Of a DNA stretch of 64,000 nucleotides, positions 35,059-47,468 are shown piece after piece (the stretch's first letter is position 1; each line of letters begins with the position of its first letter). Where the stretch lies: contig NC_080723.1 in the NCBI RefSeq assembly GCF_019097595.1, forward strand, positions 15,841,511 through 15,905,510, given 5' to 3'. The DNA comes from Hemibagrus wyckioides. Its lineage: Eukaryota; Chordata; Actinopteri; Siluriformes; Bagridae. The notes beneath the pieces are model-generated. The model had not been told where the DNA came from and made no database searches. It worked only from the letters and a program-made list of their open reading frames with translations. A program made the translations under genes and the position numbers.

Positions 35059-35091
<33 letters not shown>

Positions 35092-35407
35092 AAGTAATTT
35101 CTAATTACTTTGTTATTTCTATGACTGCCTGAGACTGTATCTCTCCCTTTTACTTGATCTGAGGTTAAAATGGGACAAATATTCTGCCAGAATAGCAACC
35201 TTCAAGATTGTCTTTGCTATGAATATGAGAGAAGAAAAAAATTTAAGCCCCCCTCTATTTGACCTTGTTTAATGTAGCATGTGGAGACATTCACTATGTC
35301 CTCAGATTATTGACAAAGGTTTAATATGCAATATAACTGCTATAAAAATGATTACAGTGGGTGGCTGGCTCACCTAATAAAAACATAATTAAAACAGATC
35401 AAACCAA

Positions 35408-35411
<4 letters not shown>

Positions 35412-35470
<59 letters not shown>

Positions 35471-35491
35471 TGCAGACACACACACACACAC
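35412..35491. repeat. (CT)n-(CA)n microsatellite
   Basis: CT units run directly into CA units with a small interruption near 35470, inside alpha constant intron 2. Confidence 0.95.
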
Positions 35492-36734
35492 CACTGTATT
35501 CTGTATTCATCTCTGTTTATTTCTCTGTGTACAGGTAAAAATCAATTACTGAAGAGATCTAGTATCTGCTTTAAAAATCCTTGGTCTAACAATCTGTCTC
35601 TGATATCACTCTCATGTATCATACATTGGAGTATTTATAGATTGGTTTTATTTTATGCTTTCTTGTTTTCTCTGTAGCTGAAGGGCAGAAGGATGAGAAG
35701 GACATGATGGGTGAAATGTAATGTTCACTCTACATTTCTGAAGACGTGCAATGTTGCACAAGCTGGCCAAAAGCTTTCAGGTTACACCTATAAGAAAAAC
35801 AAACAAACAAACAAAAGCAAAAAAAAAAAAAAACATTGTTGTGTTTTTTTGTGTTTATGTGCTTACTTTTGGTGGAGTATTTCATCATGATGAAATCTGT
35901 TGTATTTGGATAAGTGCACAATACACGTTAAAAACATACATTGTTGTGTATAATTCAATACATTATATAATATAAAACATTGTGTGTGTGTGAATGTCTC
36001 AGTGTATGAGATGATATGCCACACCTAAGTCTGTCAGCTTCTGCAATCCTGATAAAACACAGCAGATGGCACAGACAGGTTTTGTGTAAATGCAGCCAAG
36101 AAACCCAGTGTATGTGGTCTTACCGTAGGTGAAATATCTGAGCTTAAAAAGGCTGATTATTTTTATTGAAAACATTAAGTCTAAAAGTAATAAATAATTA
36201 TGAATGGATGAAACTATACAGCTACAACACACACCTATGATGACTGTGCAAAGTGAATTTTAAACCATTTATGCAACTTAAACAACAAGATGTATAGATG
36301 TATTGGATATTTGAAACTGATGTGGACTTTTGATATTTCATGGTTGTAAAAAAATAGATATATAATATGTATAAATGCCTTTATGCTCTGAATCTTCAGA
36401 CATTCTATAATTCTGATGCATTTTAGCGAATACTCTAGCTCCAATTTTCTGAAGCACAAGAGATTTACCTTATGTGTTTGCCCATGTGTGGGCATATGGC
36501 ATCATGTGCGGGTTCTGAGTCACAGGGCAGTGCAGGTTGGCACACCTACAGAACTTTAAATTGCTAGATTGGAAAAGGTCAAAATCATCCACCTCTCTTC
36601 CTCTTCATCCCTCTCTCTTTGCTTTCTTTTTTCCACCCTGCATTTCTCTTTCCTGTTTTTGCAAGTATTACCTATTTCGCTCTGACGAATATAACATTCA
36701 TTCATCTTACTTTGCTAATCATTTAATTCACAGC

Positions 36735-37192
36735 AAAAATGTTTGTGGACAGTTGACTATCACAACCAAACGAGGGCCTTTCCCAGACTATTGAAATGTT
36801 TTATATGATGTGTTAACATTTCCTGTTAAATTAAGGGGAGTAGCCTGAACCTGTTCCAGTATGACTATGCCCCTGTGAAAAAAGTGAGGTCAATAAAGAC
36901 ATGCTTTGCCAAGGCTGGAGTGGAAAAGGTTGAGTGGCCTGCAAAGAGCCCTAACCTCAATCCCACTGAACATCTTTGGAATTAATTGTAATGCTGACAG
37001 CATGCCAAGCTTCCTTGCACAACATCAGTGACTGACCACACTAATGCTATTGTGGCTGAATGGGCAAAACCCCAAAGCCACACTCCAGAATCTAGCTGAA
37101 AGCCTTCCCAGAAGAGTGATTATACAAGCAAAAGGGAGGACATATGGGTGTGACTGGTCAGGTGTCCTTACTTTTGGCCATATAGTGTTAAA
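36735..37192 (+). mobile_element. Tc1-like transposon remnant with internal deletion
   Basis: The right end reads GGTGTCCTTACTTTTGGCCA and then tatagtgt, and the left end carries the corresponding inverted sequence (ATGTTTGTGGACAGTTGACT). Between them, frame translation near 36842 gives NLFQYDYAP, TCFAKAGVEKVEWPAKSPNL and NPTEHLW, the second Asp and Glu region of a Tc1 transposase, interrupted by a stop. Only about 460 bp remain, so most of the transposase is deleted. Confidence 0.75.
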
Positions 37193-37339
37193 TATCTATA
37201 TTGCATTGCATCTATTTAATAATTTATCAGTAGCTTTTGACAAGATTGTCTACTAAATGTCAATCATGTGACTGCAGCATAATGCACACAATCATTTAAA
37301 TACAGGTCAAGAGCTTCAGTTAATGTTCACATGAAACAT

Positions 37340-37830
37340 CAGTATAAGGAAAATGTGATCTGTGTAATTTTAGCCATTGCATGGTGTTGGTGCCAGATGG
37401 GGTGATTTGGGTATTTCAGAAACTCTAATCTAGAGATTACACAGAACTGTCTGTGAGGCTGTGCCCATGATAGCCTTAGATTCTTGTTCTTGGCTGAAAG
37501 GAGTAGAACCCAATGAGCTCTTCTGATGTTGTAGCCCATCCAAATCAAGGTTCAATGTTTTGCACCTGATTAGATGCTTTTCTGTTCACAGTGGTTGTAA
37601 AGAGTGATTATTTGAGATATTACATTGCTCCTGGGAACTTAAACCAAACTGGCTCACTAACCCTAACCCTAACCCTGGCTCACTCACTGTTTTTTTGTTT
37701 TGCACACCATTCTGTGCAACTCTAAACTCTAGAGACTGTATAAAAATGTTTCCTGTGTAAAAATCCTGTGAGATCAGCAGTTATTCAAACATGCCCATCT
37801 GCTACTAAATGCCCGGGTGTACAGGTATTC
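37340..37830 (-). mobile_element. Second Tc1-like transposase remnant
   Basis: On the minus strand, 37548-37339 encodes YNIRRAHWVLLLSAKNKNLR, the region between the HTH domain and the first catalytic Asp of a Tc1-type transposase. Upstream sequence to about 37830 carries remains of the HTH domain. Stops and frameshifts are frequent. A three-copy telomere-like repeat lies inside it. Confidence 0.65.
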
Positions 37831-37926
37831 CCATTAAAATCAACAATGAGTATATACTGTATGTCTTTTTTTTATTTACCACAATTTAAGTTAAATAATT
37901 TTGATCATGGTGATCATTTGCCAACT

Positions 37927-37978
37927 TTCTATTCTATTCTATTCTATTCTATTCTATTCTATTCTATTCTATTCTATT
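37927..37978. repeat. (CTATT)n microsatellite
   Basis: About ten near-perfect five-base units, inside alpha constant intron 2. Confidence 0.95.
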
Positions 37979-38429
37979 TTATTCTACTCTATGATGTCTT
38001 TTACATTACACCTTTGTTTAGATGAATCAGCACCACACTTATCCATCTCTCTACCACTTCTCTCTCTCTCCCTCTGTGCTCTAACTGAGGAAATGAATGG
38101 TTGCTGTGGAAACTGCCACTTCTAGTGGCTAAGGCAAAGACACTGATAGAGAATAATGCTTTAAGCCCTCGATATGTCTTACTCCACCCTCTCTTTCTCT
38201 CTTTTCCCCTAGTAACAGCCGCCATTGCAGATCCCTTCTTGTTAACTCTCTCACTCGCCCTATATTACAATAGCTGCTCAAAACATGCTATACACAATAG
38301 ATGAAAGTCCTTGGAGAAAAGCAGTGTGTTTCTCTTAATGTAATGATCTTAATCTGGATGAAGGCTGCTCTCAACAGGAAGTGTTTTTTATTTATCCATC
38401 CACTCTTTCTTGTACTGTTCATCAAACAC

Positions 38430-38665
38430 AGGGTCACTGGGATTCTGGACCAGGGGTCCCAACCCATCACAGGGCGTAATCACACACAACTCTCACACTA
38501 TGGATAATTTAAAGATGCCAGGCAGCCTACAATGCATGCCTTTGAACTGTTTAAGGAAAACTGGAGAGCTCAGAGGAAACTATCAAAGCAAGGTGGTGGT
38601 AGGGATTGAACCTCCAACCTTAAAGGTGCAAGGCAAATATGCTAAACACTATGGCATTGTGCACT
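38430..38665 (-). repeat. SINE-like interspersed repeat fragment
   Basis: Carries GGGATTGAACCTCCAACCTT, GGTGCAAGGCAAATATGCTA and AATGCATGCCTTTGAA, resembling the repeat copies at 28985-29440. It is degraded. Confidence 0.5.
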
Positions 38666-38939
38666 TGTGTTTTATTTTTATTTGAATCATAACCAGTCCT
38701 TCTGTTTTTATTGTTTTCTCAAAATACATATTAACTCATCTTTCATCATTATCTGCAAACCAACACTAGGTACATACTGGCTCACTTATTCTCTGTGGAA
38801 AATAACTCAGCTGGCACTGTTATTTGTCTGCTGTATCGCTCACCCTACAGTTACTAATTCCCTTTCACATTTTCTCTCCTATCAGAACTGTGCTGTATTT
38901 TCTCAGACTTAAAAGGTAATCACTGACCATGCCAAAGAG

Positions 38940-38983
<44 letters not shown>

Positions 38984-40563
38984 GTGGTGTGTGTGGGGGG
39001 GGATTCGGGGCTCACAGCTACTTCTTTCGAAGACTCTGTCATCAGCACCGACTTAATTAGAACAAATTGATCTTTCATAACCCAAGTAATTACACTGTCC
39101 TCCACTCCCTTTCCCACTTGGTCTGCCCTTCTTTAACACCCCTCATCTCATTTTCTCCTCCAACTCCATCATTTCAACAGTTATCTAACTGTATTATATT
39201 TCATTACATTTGTTCAATTTAAATAAAGTCTGATCTAATGACATCATTTTGTTTTCTGTTCCTCATTCTTGTTCTCTATCTCTGTTAACTGATCTACACT
39301 TCTCTAAATCATGTTGTTTAATCTTGTAGCAAGTGAGCATGACAGTACATTAACAGTTCTCTTGTTCTACTAATTGTGTAATTAAATATACATTAATTAT
39401 GGACACACACTCCAAACTGACCCTATGACAATTGTAACCTACAGTGTCTCAAGAGGAGATGATTATGAAGGAAAGAAAATATCTATATGGTTGTGTTAAA
39501 GTTCCTGTAGCTTTAGCACTGTGCACTTAATGGTAACATTTACTTACAGATTTGGTTCTCTCATGATAGGTGTTGGTGTGTTGTTTAATTTGTTTTAGCA
39601 AAAAAATGTGTGTGTGTGTGTGTGTGTGTATTGATCAGGCCAATTAAACTTCCACACTAAACCCTTGTCAGTCTTTTGTCTTGTTAATTCTCTGCTTTGT
39701 TTTTCCTTTTACAGAGATAACCATCACCACTTGCATTAAGTCATGTCATAACTTGTATTAAAAGGGCATCATGTTATAGTTGTTCAGATCTAGAGTAATC
39801 CATGTTATTCCTTTTAAATTTGCCATATATATTAACAGAGAGAAATAATGTGTTAGGTTCTCTCTTATTATTTACAGCAAATTATTATTTGGAACTGTAT
39901 TTAAGAGTAGTTTTGATAAGGTGAACTTGACAAGGCAAAATGTACCTTAATGTATTTAAATTTAGATATGTCTTTCTAGTTTGTCTGCAGTGGTTCATAC
40001 AATTCTGTCAGACATTAATATGTTTGTGATATAATTAAGGAGTTTGCCATGCATTTTGATACCATTAACAGCCTCAGATTTTAATTCAATATAATTAAGG
40101 CACAATATGCCAAGTTCTGTAATTATTTTTTTACTAAATAACCTCTGTGTTCTGTATTCTAAGTACAGTTACATTATACTTTAGGGTATTCATTTCAGTT
40201 TTCTAAACAACTGTCATTTAGCATGCATTATCATCATGCTAGCTCCTGGCCTTAAAATAATTTTCAGCTGCAATTTAGAGCCATTTCAGTAATTCAGAAA
40301 CAACTGCAGGGAAATATGAGAGAAAGTTATTTTGGGTATTTTATGGGAAAGAAAGATGTCAGAGCACCAAAAGTAATTGCAGAACAGACAATAAAACATA
40401 TACTGAAAGTAATATTTCAAAGGGTAAAAAATATTAGGGCATTATTCACTGTATTGGCAGATACATAAGATTCAATACGTATAAATTCAGTATGACCTAA
40501 CACACACTATTCCCCTTCTGGTGAACTGGTGTAAAGCAGGATTTTGACAGGATGGTGTCTTAC

Positions 40564-40649
40564 CAGGAGCACTGGAGACAGTAGGCCAATTTTGGACCAG
40601 AACGCCCTGAGCCCCCTGCATCACAGATGACTCCTCCATATGGACCGAG
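40564..40649 (-). CDS. Protocadherin alpha constant exon 2
   Basis: An 86-nt internal exon between the acceptor ctttacatttacag and the donor G|gtaagacacc. The first base completes AG from exon 1 to Ser, and it then reads SVHMEESSVMQGAQGVLVQN and WPTVSSAP, with one base left for exon 3. SSVHMEE and WPTVSSA are near-invariant in mammalian alpha constant domains. The phases (two bases carried in, one carried out) match both neighbours, so the three constant exons form a continuous frame. Confidence 0.96.
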
Positions 40650-42556
40650 CTGTAAATGTAAAGACACACAAACACAAACACAAAATGGAATGTGAAATGC
40701 TCCATCAAAATAATTAACCTTAATATTTAGACTAGAATAGTCTTATTCAAGATAATGACACAATGAATAAAATACATTTCTATAGTTACAGTTGGAGTAA
40801 TATAAAAACCATTGGAAAACATAATCAATAATATTATTTATTTAAGCCCATTATTGCAGTACTATAAAACAAACCTATTTTTCTTTGAACCTATCCAGAA
40901 AAAAATTTATCTTGTTACACATTAGTGTGTAACAACTCCCTAATGCTAGATTAGGTAAGGGTTGTTTATAGAAGCCAAACTGCATCTTATGCCTGCTTAG
41001 TCTTTGCTCACTGCATGCAGTCTGGGTGTAGAGAGCATTACTGAAATTAAAGCAAGTCTAAAAGCAAGGTACAGCATATGTGTTTGAGAGAAGACAGCAA
41101 AAAATATTTTGGAAATATTTTTACTTTTTTTTATTTTAACAAAACCAATTACCATACCAAACCATACTACCATCAACAGTTTTCAGGATTTTTTTGGAAG
41201 AAATAAAATTCTTTCATTTTCATGGCTGTGCTCTGTAATCCAGAGAGAAGTAATATGGCATGTTTCTGTGAGAAGTGTGCTAAAGACAGATTATCTTTAT
41301 GAGTTTGCATTCACAGTGATGGAGTAGAGCCATACAGAGCTTTATTTCAGTCGAAAGAATGATGACAACCCAGATGGCAACCCAGACGGTCAATGCTAGG
41401 CTTTTCTACTACTGCTTGAAATGCTAGCTGAAAGCACCTCTTTGTCCCTTACAGCAAACATGTTCACCTCTGCCAAGCTGCAGTTCAGGAAAAAACACTG
41501 AGGTTTGATAAACTTATCAAACAGGTGCGATGCAAGGAAAAATCTGAATGCCCTGTAAAAATGTGCTGTTTGTGAGTTTAAATATAGACATGCCCATAAA
41601 TCAACTGGCCCATGCTCATACCCCAACCTAATTCAAACAAACAGGAGCTATTTCCCTGGATAAGAATGGAACTCTAAAAAAGACAAATCTGCTAACCCTC
41701 CTCCTTGCTTTGCTTAACAATTTGGAGCTTGTGTCGATTCTTATGTTTTTTTTTAAATTTGGGAGCATGTTGGTTCAAGCATATGTAATATAAAATGAGA
41801 AACAAAACTGTCAAGAAACAACAAAATGTGCAAATGAGGAGATAGACTGTACATACAAAAGAGTGAGGTATGGGTGACTGCCTGTAGAATGCAAACTAGA
41901 TGGCCTCCATTTTAGTGTGCTGTCTCTCTAAATTTCTGATAAATATGTGTTAGGCAGCTATGGTTGCTAAATAACACCCCCACATCTCACAGAATCTCCC
42001 TTTCAAATCTCTGTATCATGATCAACATTGATTTTTAAACAAATTTCACCATATGCTTGTGCATTCAGACTGTAGGGTTTTATTTTAAAAATCCTCTGTT
42101 TTTTAGATTGTCTTAGTGGAGGCCATTTTAATCTCTTAATTGTCAACCTTTTAATGCTTACTGCTCTTCCTCACTTCATCCTCTCCTTTGTACTCTCTAT
42201 TTTTTTGTCATTCCTCTGAATGATACCTTTGTGATTTCTGAAATGTAATCTGTGTTTAAAAATATCTTTCTATTTCAATTTTGTAAGGGCACAGACAAAT
42301 CCTCTCACACTGACCAAATGCTAACAGAATAAATCCTTTCAAATCCGACTAAATGCTACAGAATGATTATGTAAAAAACATATAATAAGCCCAGAGTGGA
42401 TTGTGGATGACATATTAAAGGTTGTGTTCTGCCTATGAAATTTGGACAGTAATAATCAAGCATAAACAAGCTGATTTCATCAATTACACTTATTAACTTC
42501 TCTTCTTTGTCTTCCAATGAACATGTCATTAAGTTGGAGTCACTGATGTTCATATA

Positions 42557-44158
<1,602 letters not shown>

Positions 44159-45067
44159 TATTAATGTCAGAAAATAGACCAGACTGGAGACCTACACATG
44201 TATATTCACACAATATGTATCAGAGCAAGAAATGTATTCATAACACCATATTAAACACCAGGAGACATCCATGATCTTATACAACTACACACATAATTGT
44301 GCTAGTAGCTGTTAGAATGCCTTCCAGTGCTGTGTCTCCAGTGTCCTTTACTGTCATTGCAATAACAACAGGACTGATGGCTTCTATCAGTGCCCCTAAC
44401 TATTTTTTAAAGAAAAAGTAACAGAAAAAATAAAGAAAAAGAAACAGACCTGCAGTATAGACTAGGTTTTTAGCTGCAATTTGCTCATCATAGTAGTGTT
44501 CAGTGATGTTCAGTGGACATGCAATCCCAGAACACTTTGTGCTTGTTAAGTTAAATGCAGCTTATCATAACAACCCTACGCTTATTAGAGTGACCTTCAT
44601 TCAGCTTGAAAGATCCACTATGCCACACTGCACAGAGGCTTGTAGATAATCTGATAGACTGCTTTTTCATTGGTACATTAGAATGAACTATTTTGTGGAG
44701 AACTGCCTTTCATCATTTATTTACCCACAGTATCATGTTTATTTAGTAGAATAAAGATTAAATAAGGGGGTTTTCTTAAGGATCTACAGGTTAAACAATT
44801 TGTCAAGACACTTTCCACATAACATCACATTTAATAATTGGTAAAATAGATTGGACTGCCATTTAAAACATAAGCTCCACATTTTCTATTTTACCATTTA
44901 AAGGTAGACAATGACATTTTCATGTATAGAAACATATGGTTATATTTATGACATTTGGCAGATGCCCTTATCCAGAGTGACTATGGCTAGTGCTACTGAG
45001 ATCAAAAGGTGTCTAAATGTTTGTTAATCTTCTCTGTGCAAGATAAAGAACGTATTAATAGTCTTAC

Positions 45068-45126
45068 CTTTGCATTCCTGCTCTGAGAGAAGCTGAATAT
45101 CTCCAGTCTGCATTTGGAGCCTTGGG
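45068..45126 (-). CDS. Protocadherin alpha constant exon 1
   Basis: A 59-nt exon between the acceptor atgtgctgcag and the donor AAAG|gtaagac. It encodes PKAPNADWRYSASLRAGMQ with two bases (AG) left for exon 2. The mammalian counterpart also has the motif DWRYSASLRAGM, making identification firm despite the length. It starts in phase 0, which fits the phase-0 donors of all three alpha variable exons in the window. A (CTT)n tract on the coding strand lies about 60 bases upstream of the acceptor. Confidence 0.96.
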
Positions 45127-47468
45127 CTGCAGCACATATATAGGTAAAGTGAAGAAGAACAGAAAAAAACAGAGTGTAGGAGAAGGAGGAGAAGAAGAAG
45201 AAGAAGAAGAAGAAGAAGAAGAAGAAGAAGAAGAAGAAGAAAGAGGAAGAGGAGTATGAGGAGGCCATGGTTAGATACTGAGCTACAAAGGCTAAATTAA
45301 ACAACACAAGTTATAAATTATATTTTGCAGTGATATCTTCATTCTTCTGTCTTGTCCTGCCGAGGATAGGGTTAGCACATACACACATACAAAATCATAT
45401 CAAGGTTATATATACTTGGAAGAAATGTAAGAGCCAATTCATTTCATACATCTGGGTTTGCACAGAAAGAAAAAAATCTCAGAAATTAAACATTGTAAAA
45501 AATCAATGAAGAGATAGATGCAAAATGTTGATTCTTATAATAAGAGATACTCATAATATACAAAATGTTGATACTCATAATAAGAGCAGCTACTATGGAA
45601 TATTTAACCTGGCCACAAGTATACCAGCTACAGAAGGTAATTATCTGGAAATGAGAATTGAATCTGTGCCTCCACAGTAATCTAGATTGTCTGTCTCTAA
45701 CACATAATAAAATGTGGACAGAACGTTTTTATTTTTAAGCCTTGTCACACGAATACAACTCAAATTCTCTGTATATATGATGTTTGCTTTTGTGTTGTTG
45801 TTTTTCATAAAGCAAACTCATTTTGTAATACCAGCCATTATTAAACCATTTCTCTTTCAAAACCAACACTGCAAAACAATGCCAGAAGCAACAGTCTAAT
45901 ATGCTCATTTAAGTCTGTTGAATGTGCACCCTTAGCAAATGGATGTTGATATAACACCCATTCACAATAAACACACTCTGTCTCCAAAAAGAAGTACAGT
46001 ATTTATATCATTATAATTTGCTATTAGTGCACAGAAGTTCAGTTTTAGCTTTTAGATTTCACATCAGCTTTTAACGTGTACACATGAACAGACTGTATTA
46101 GTTACACAATGAAATCAAATATAATCTCTCCATTTTATCTGAACATATGCTGCCATTTTTTTTTACCTAAGCAGGGAAATCATGTATGTATATCCTATTA
46201 TGAGTGATTTTCAGAGAGAGGAAAAAACAGGATCTCAGACTCAGTCTGATCTTTCTTGCCCTCACTCCCTTGTTCTCTTTCTCCCAGCTGCTAATGCTCT
46301 CTCTCTCTGCCAAGTGGACACACCTCGCCTAGATACAGCGCTCATACCCCTGCACAAACCAATCACATCATTTCCCCCACTATTTCCAAAGCAAAAGACC
46401 CAATCAGCTGTTAGCAACATGGAACCATATATCATCAGCACTAAATTACACACAGAGAATAAACATGACTGGCATTTAATGAGAGAGACAGGCATCAACC
46501 AATAATTACTTCTTCTTACCAACTACCAGTTGTTTCTGGTAACAAGTTTCTTGTTATAGCTTTCAATACAGGCAGATACCAGATCAATAAATATAACTGA
46601 TGCAACAGGACACTTAAAATTATATGCACCCTGCAATTACTGACTGTGTTACTGTGAACTAAAACACTACCTAAATTCTAGGTAGCATCTGCATGAGTGT
46701 GTGAGGTAGTAAGAAGGACCAACAGTAATTGCATTGTGCAGACATGAATATTGATGCTACTGTGAATGGCAAAATAAAATAAAATTTATCATATACTTTA
46801 TGAGCATATACTTAATAATGATATGCCTATGTTAATCAATCAACCCATTTGCAGTTGAACCAAAATTACAGCCCATGTTAAAAGACTAATCATAATTCAA
46901 TCACATATTCTCTTTAAGAAGATGGACCAGAACAGTGACTGCAACAGTGCTACTTGGAATGTTGAGAGTGAGAACAGCAAATCTGGGGTGTTGCTTGAAT
47001 TTCTCACCTCTAAATATAACAAACTGCTGTACTGCTACTGAAGACTGCACTGCAGTGCAAACAGAGAGAGCAAGAGAGAACAAGTGCGAGTAAGGGAGGG
47101 TGGAAATGAAAGCAAGCACAAGCATGAGAAGGTTGAGAGTGCTTTTTTTCTGGAATACAGAGTACAAATGATGTTGGAAGAAGGATGGCTGAAAACCTTC
47201 AGAAAATAATAAAACATGCTAGCTCAATCGAACAAGTACACAAATGGTTTCAGAACATTCATCAACAACCACACCATTCACATATATATGTATATGTAAC
47301 ACACATTATATGTTATCATTTTATTGAAAAATTGAATATTTGAATTAAATTAGCTGTAATTACAGAACACATGGCATGAGGGACAATGACAACATTATTA
47401 GGCAAATACCACACACCACTTAACAGTGAAATCAATGCCTCTCAGACAAATGTGGGTGTCACACACAC
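45127..47468 (-). other. Intron from alpha-c2 to constant exon 1
   Basis: A 2.3-kb intron. It holds the (AAG)n tract and a purine-rich stretch near 47060-47110. No gene or mobile element was recognised. Confidence 0.85.
45188..45243. repeat. (AAG)n microsatellite, (CTT)n in the sense strand
   Basis: About 17 AAG units, extended on both sides by purine-rich sequence. It lies 60 bp upstream of the acceptor of alpha constant exon 1. Confidence 0.95.

Larger units (their letters stand above)
33485..40563 (-). other. Alpha constant intron 2 (between exons 2 and 3)
   Basis: A 7.1-kb intron with GT (40563-40562) and AG (33486-33485) ends. It contains two Tc1-like remnants (36735-37192 and 37340-37830), a SINE-like fragment (38430-38665), and microsatellites: (AG)n 35054-35090, (CT)n-(CA)n 35412-35491, (CTATT)n 37927-37978, (AG)n 38946-38981 and (GT)n 39608-39628. 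In mammals this intron carries the enhancer HS7; no equivalent could be recognised by eye. Confidence 0.85.

Noticed and set aside
38946..39117. A 65-codon minus-strand frame ending in a Ser-Leu run
   Set aside because: It includes an (AG)n microsatellite and has no recognisable domain or splice context.
45002..45307. A 101-codon minus-strand frame rich in Phe
   Set aside because: It is the (AAG)n repeat read in the wrong frame and crosses alpha constant exon 1 out of its proper frame.
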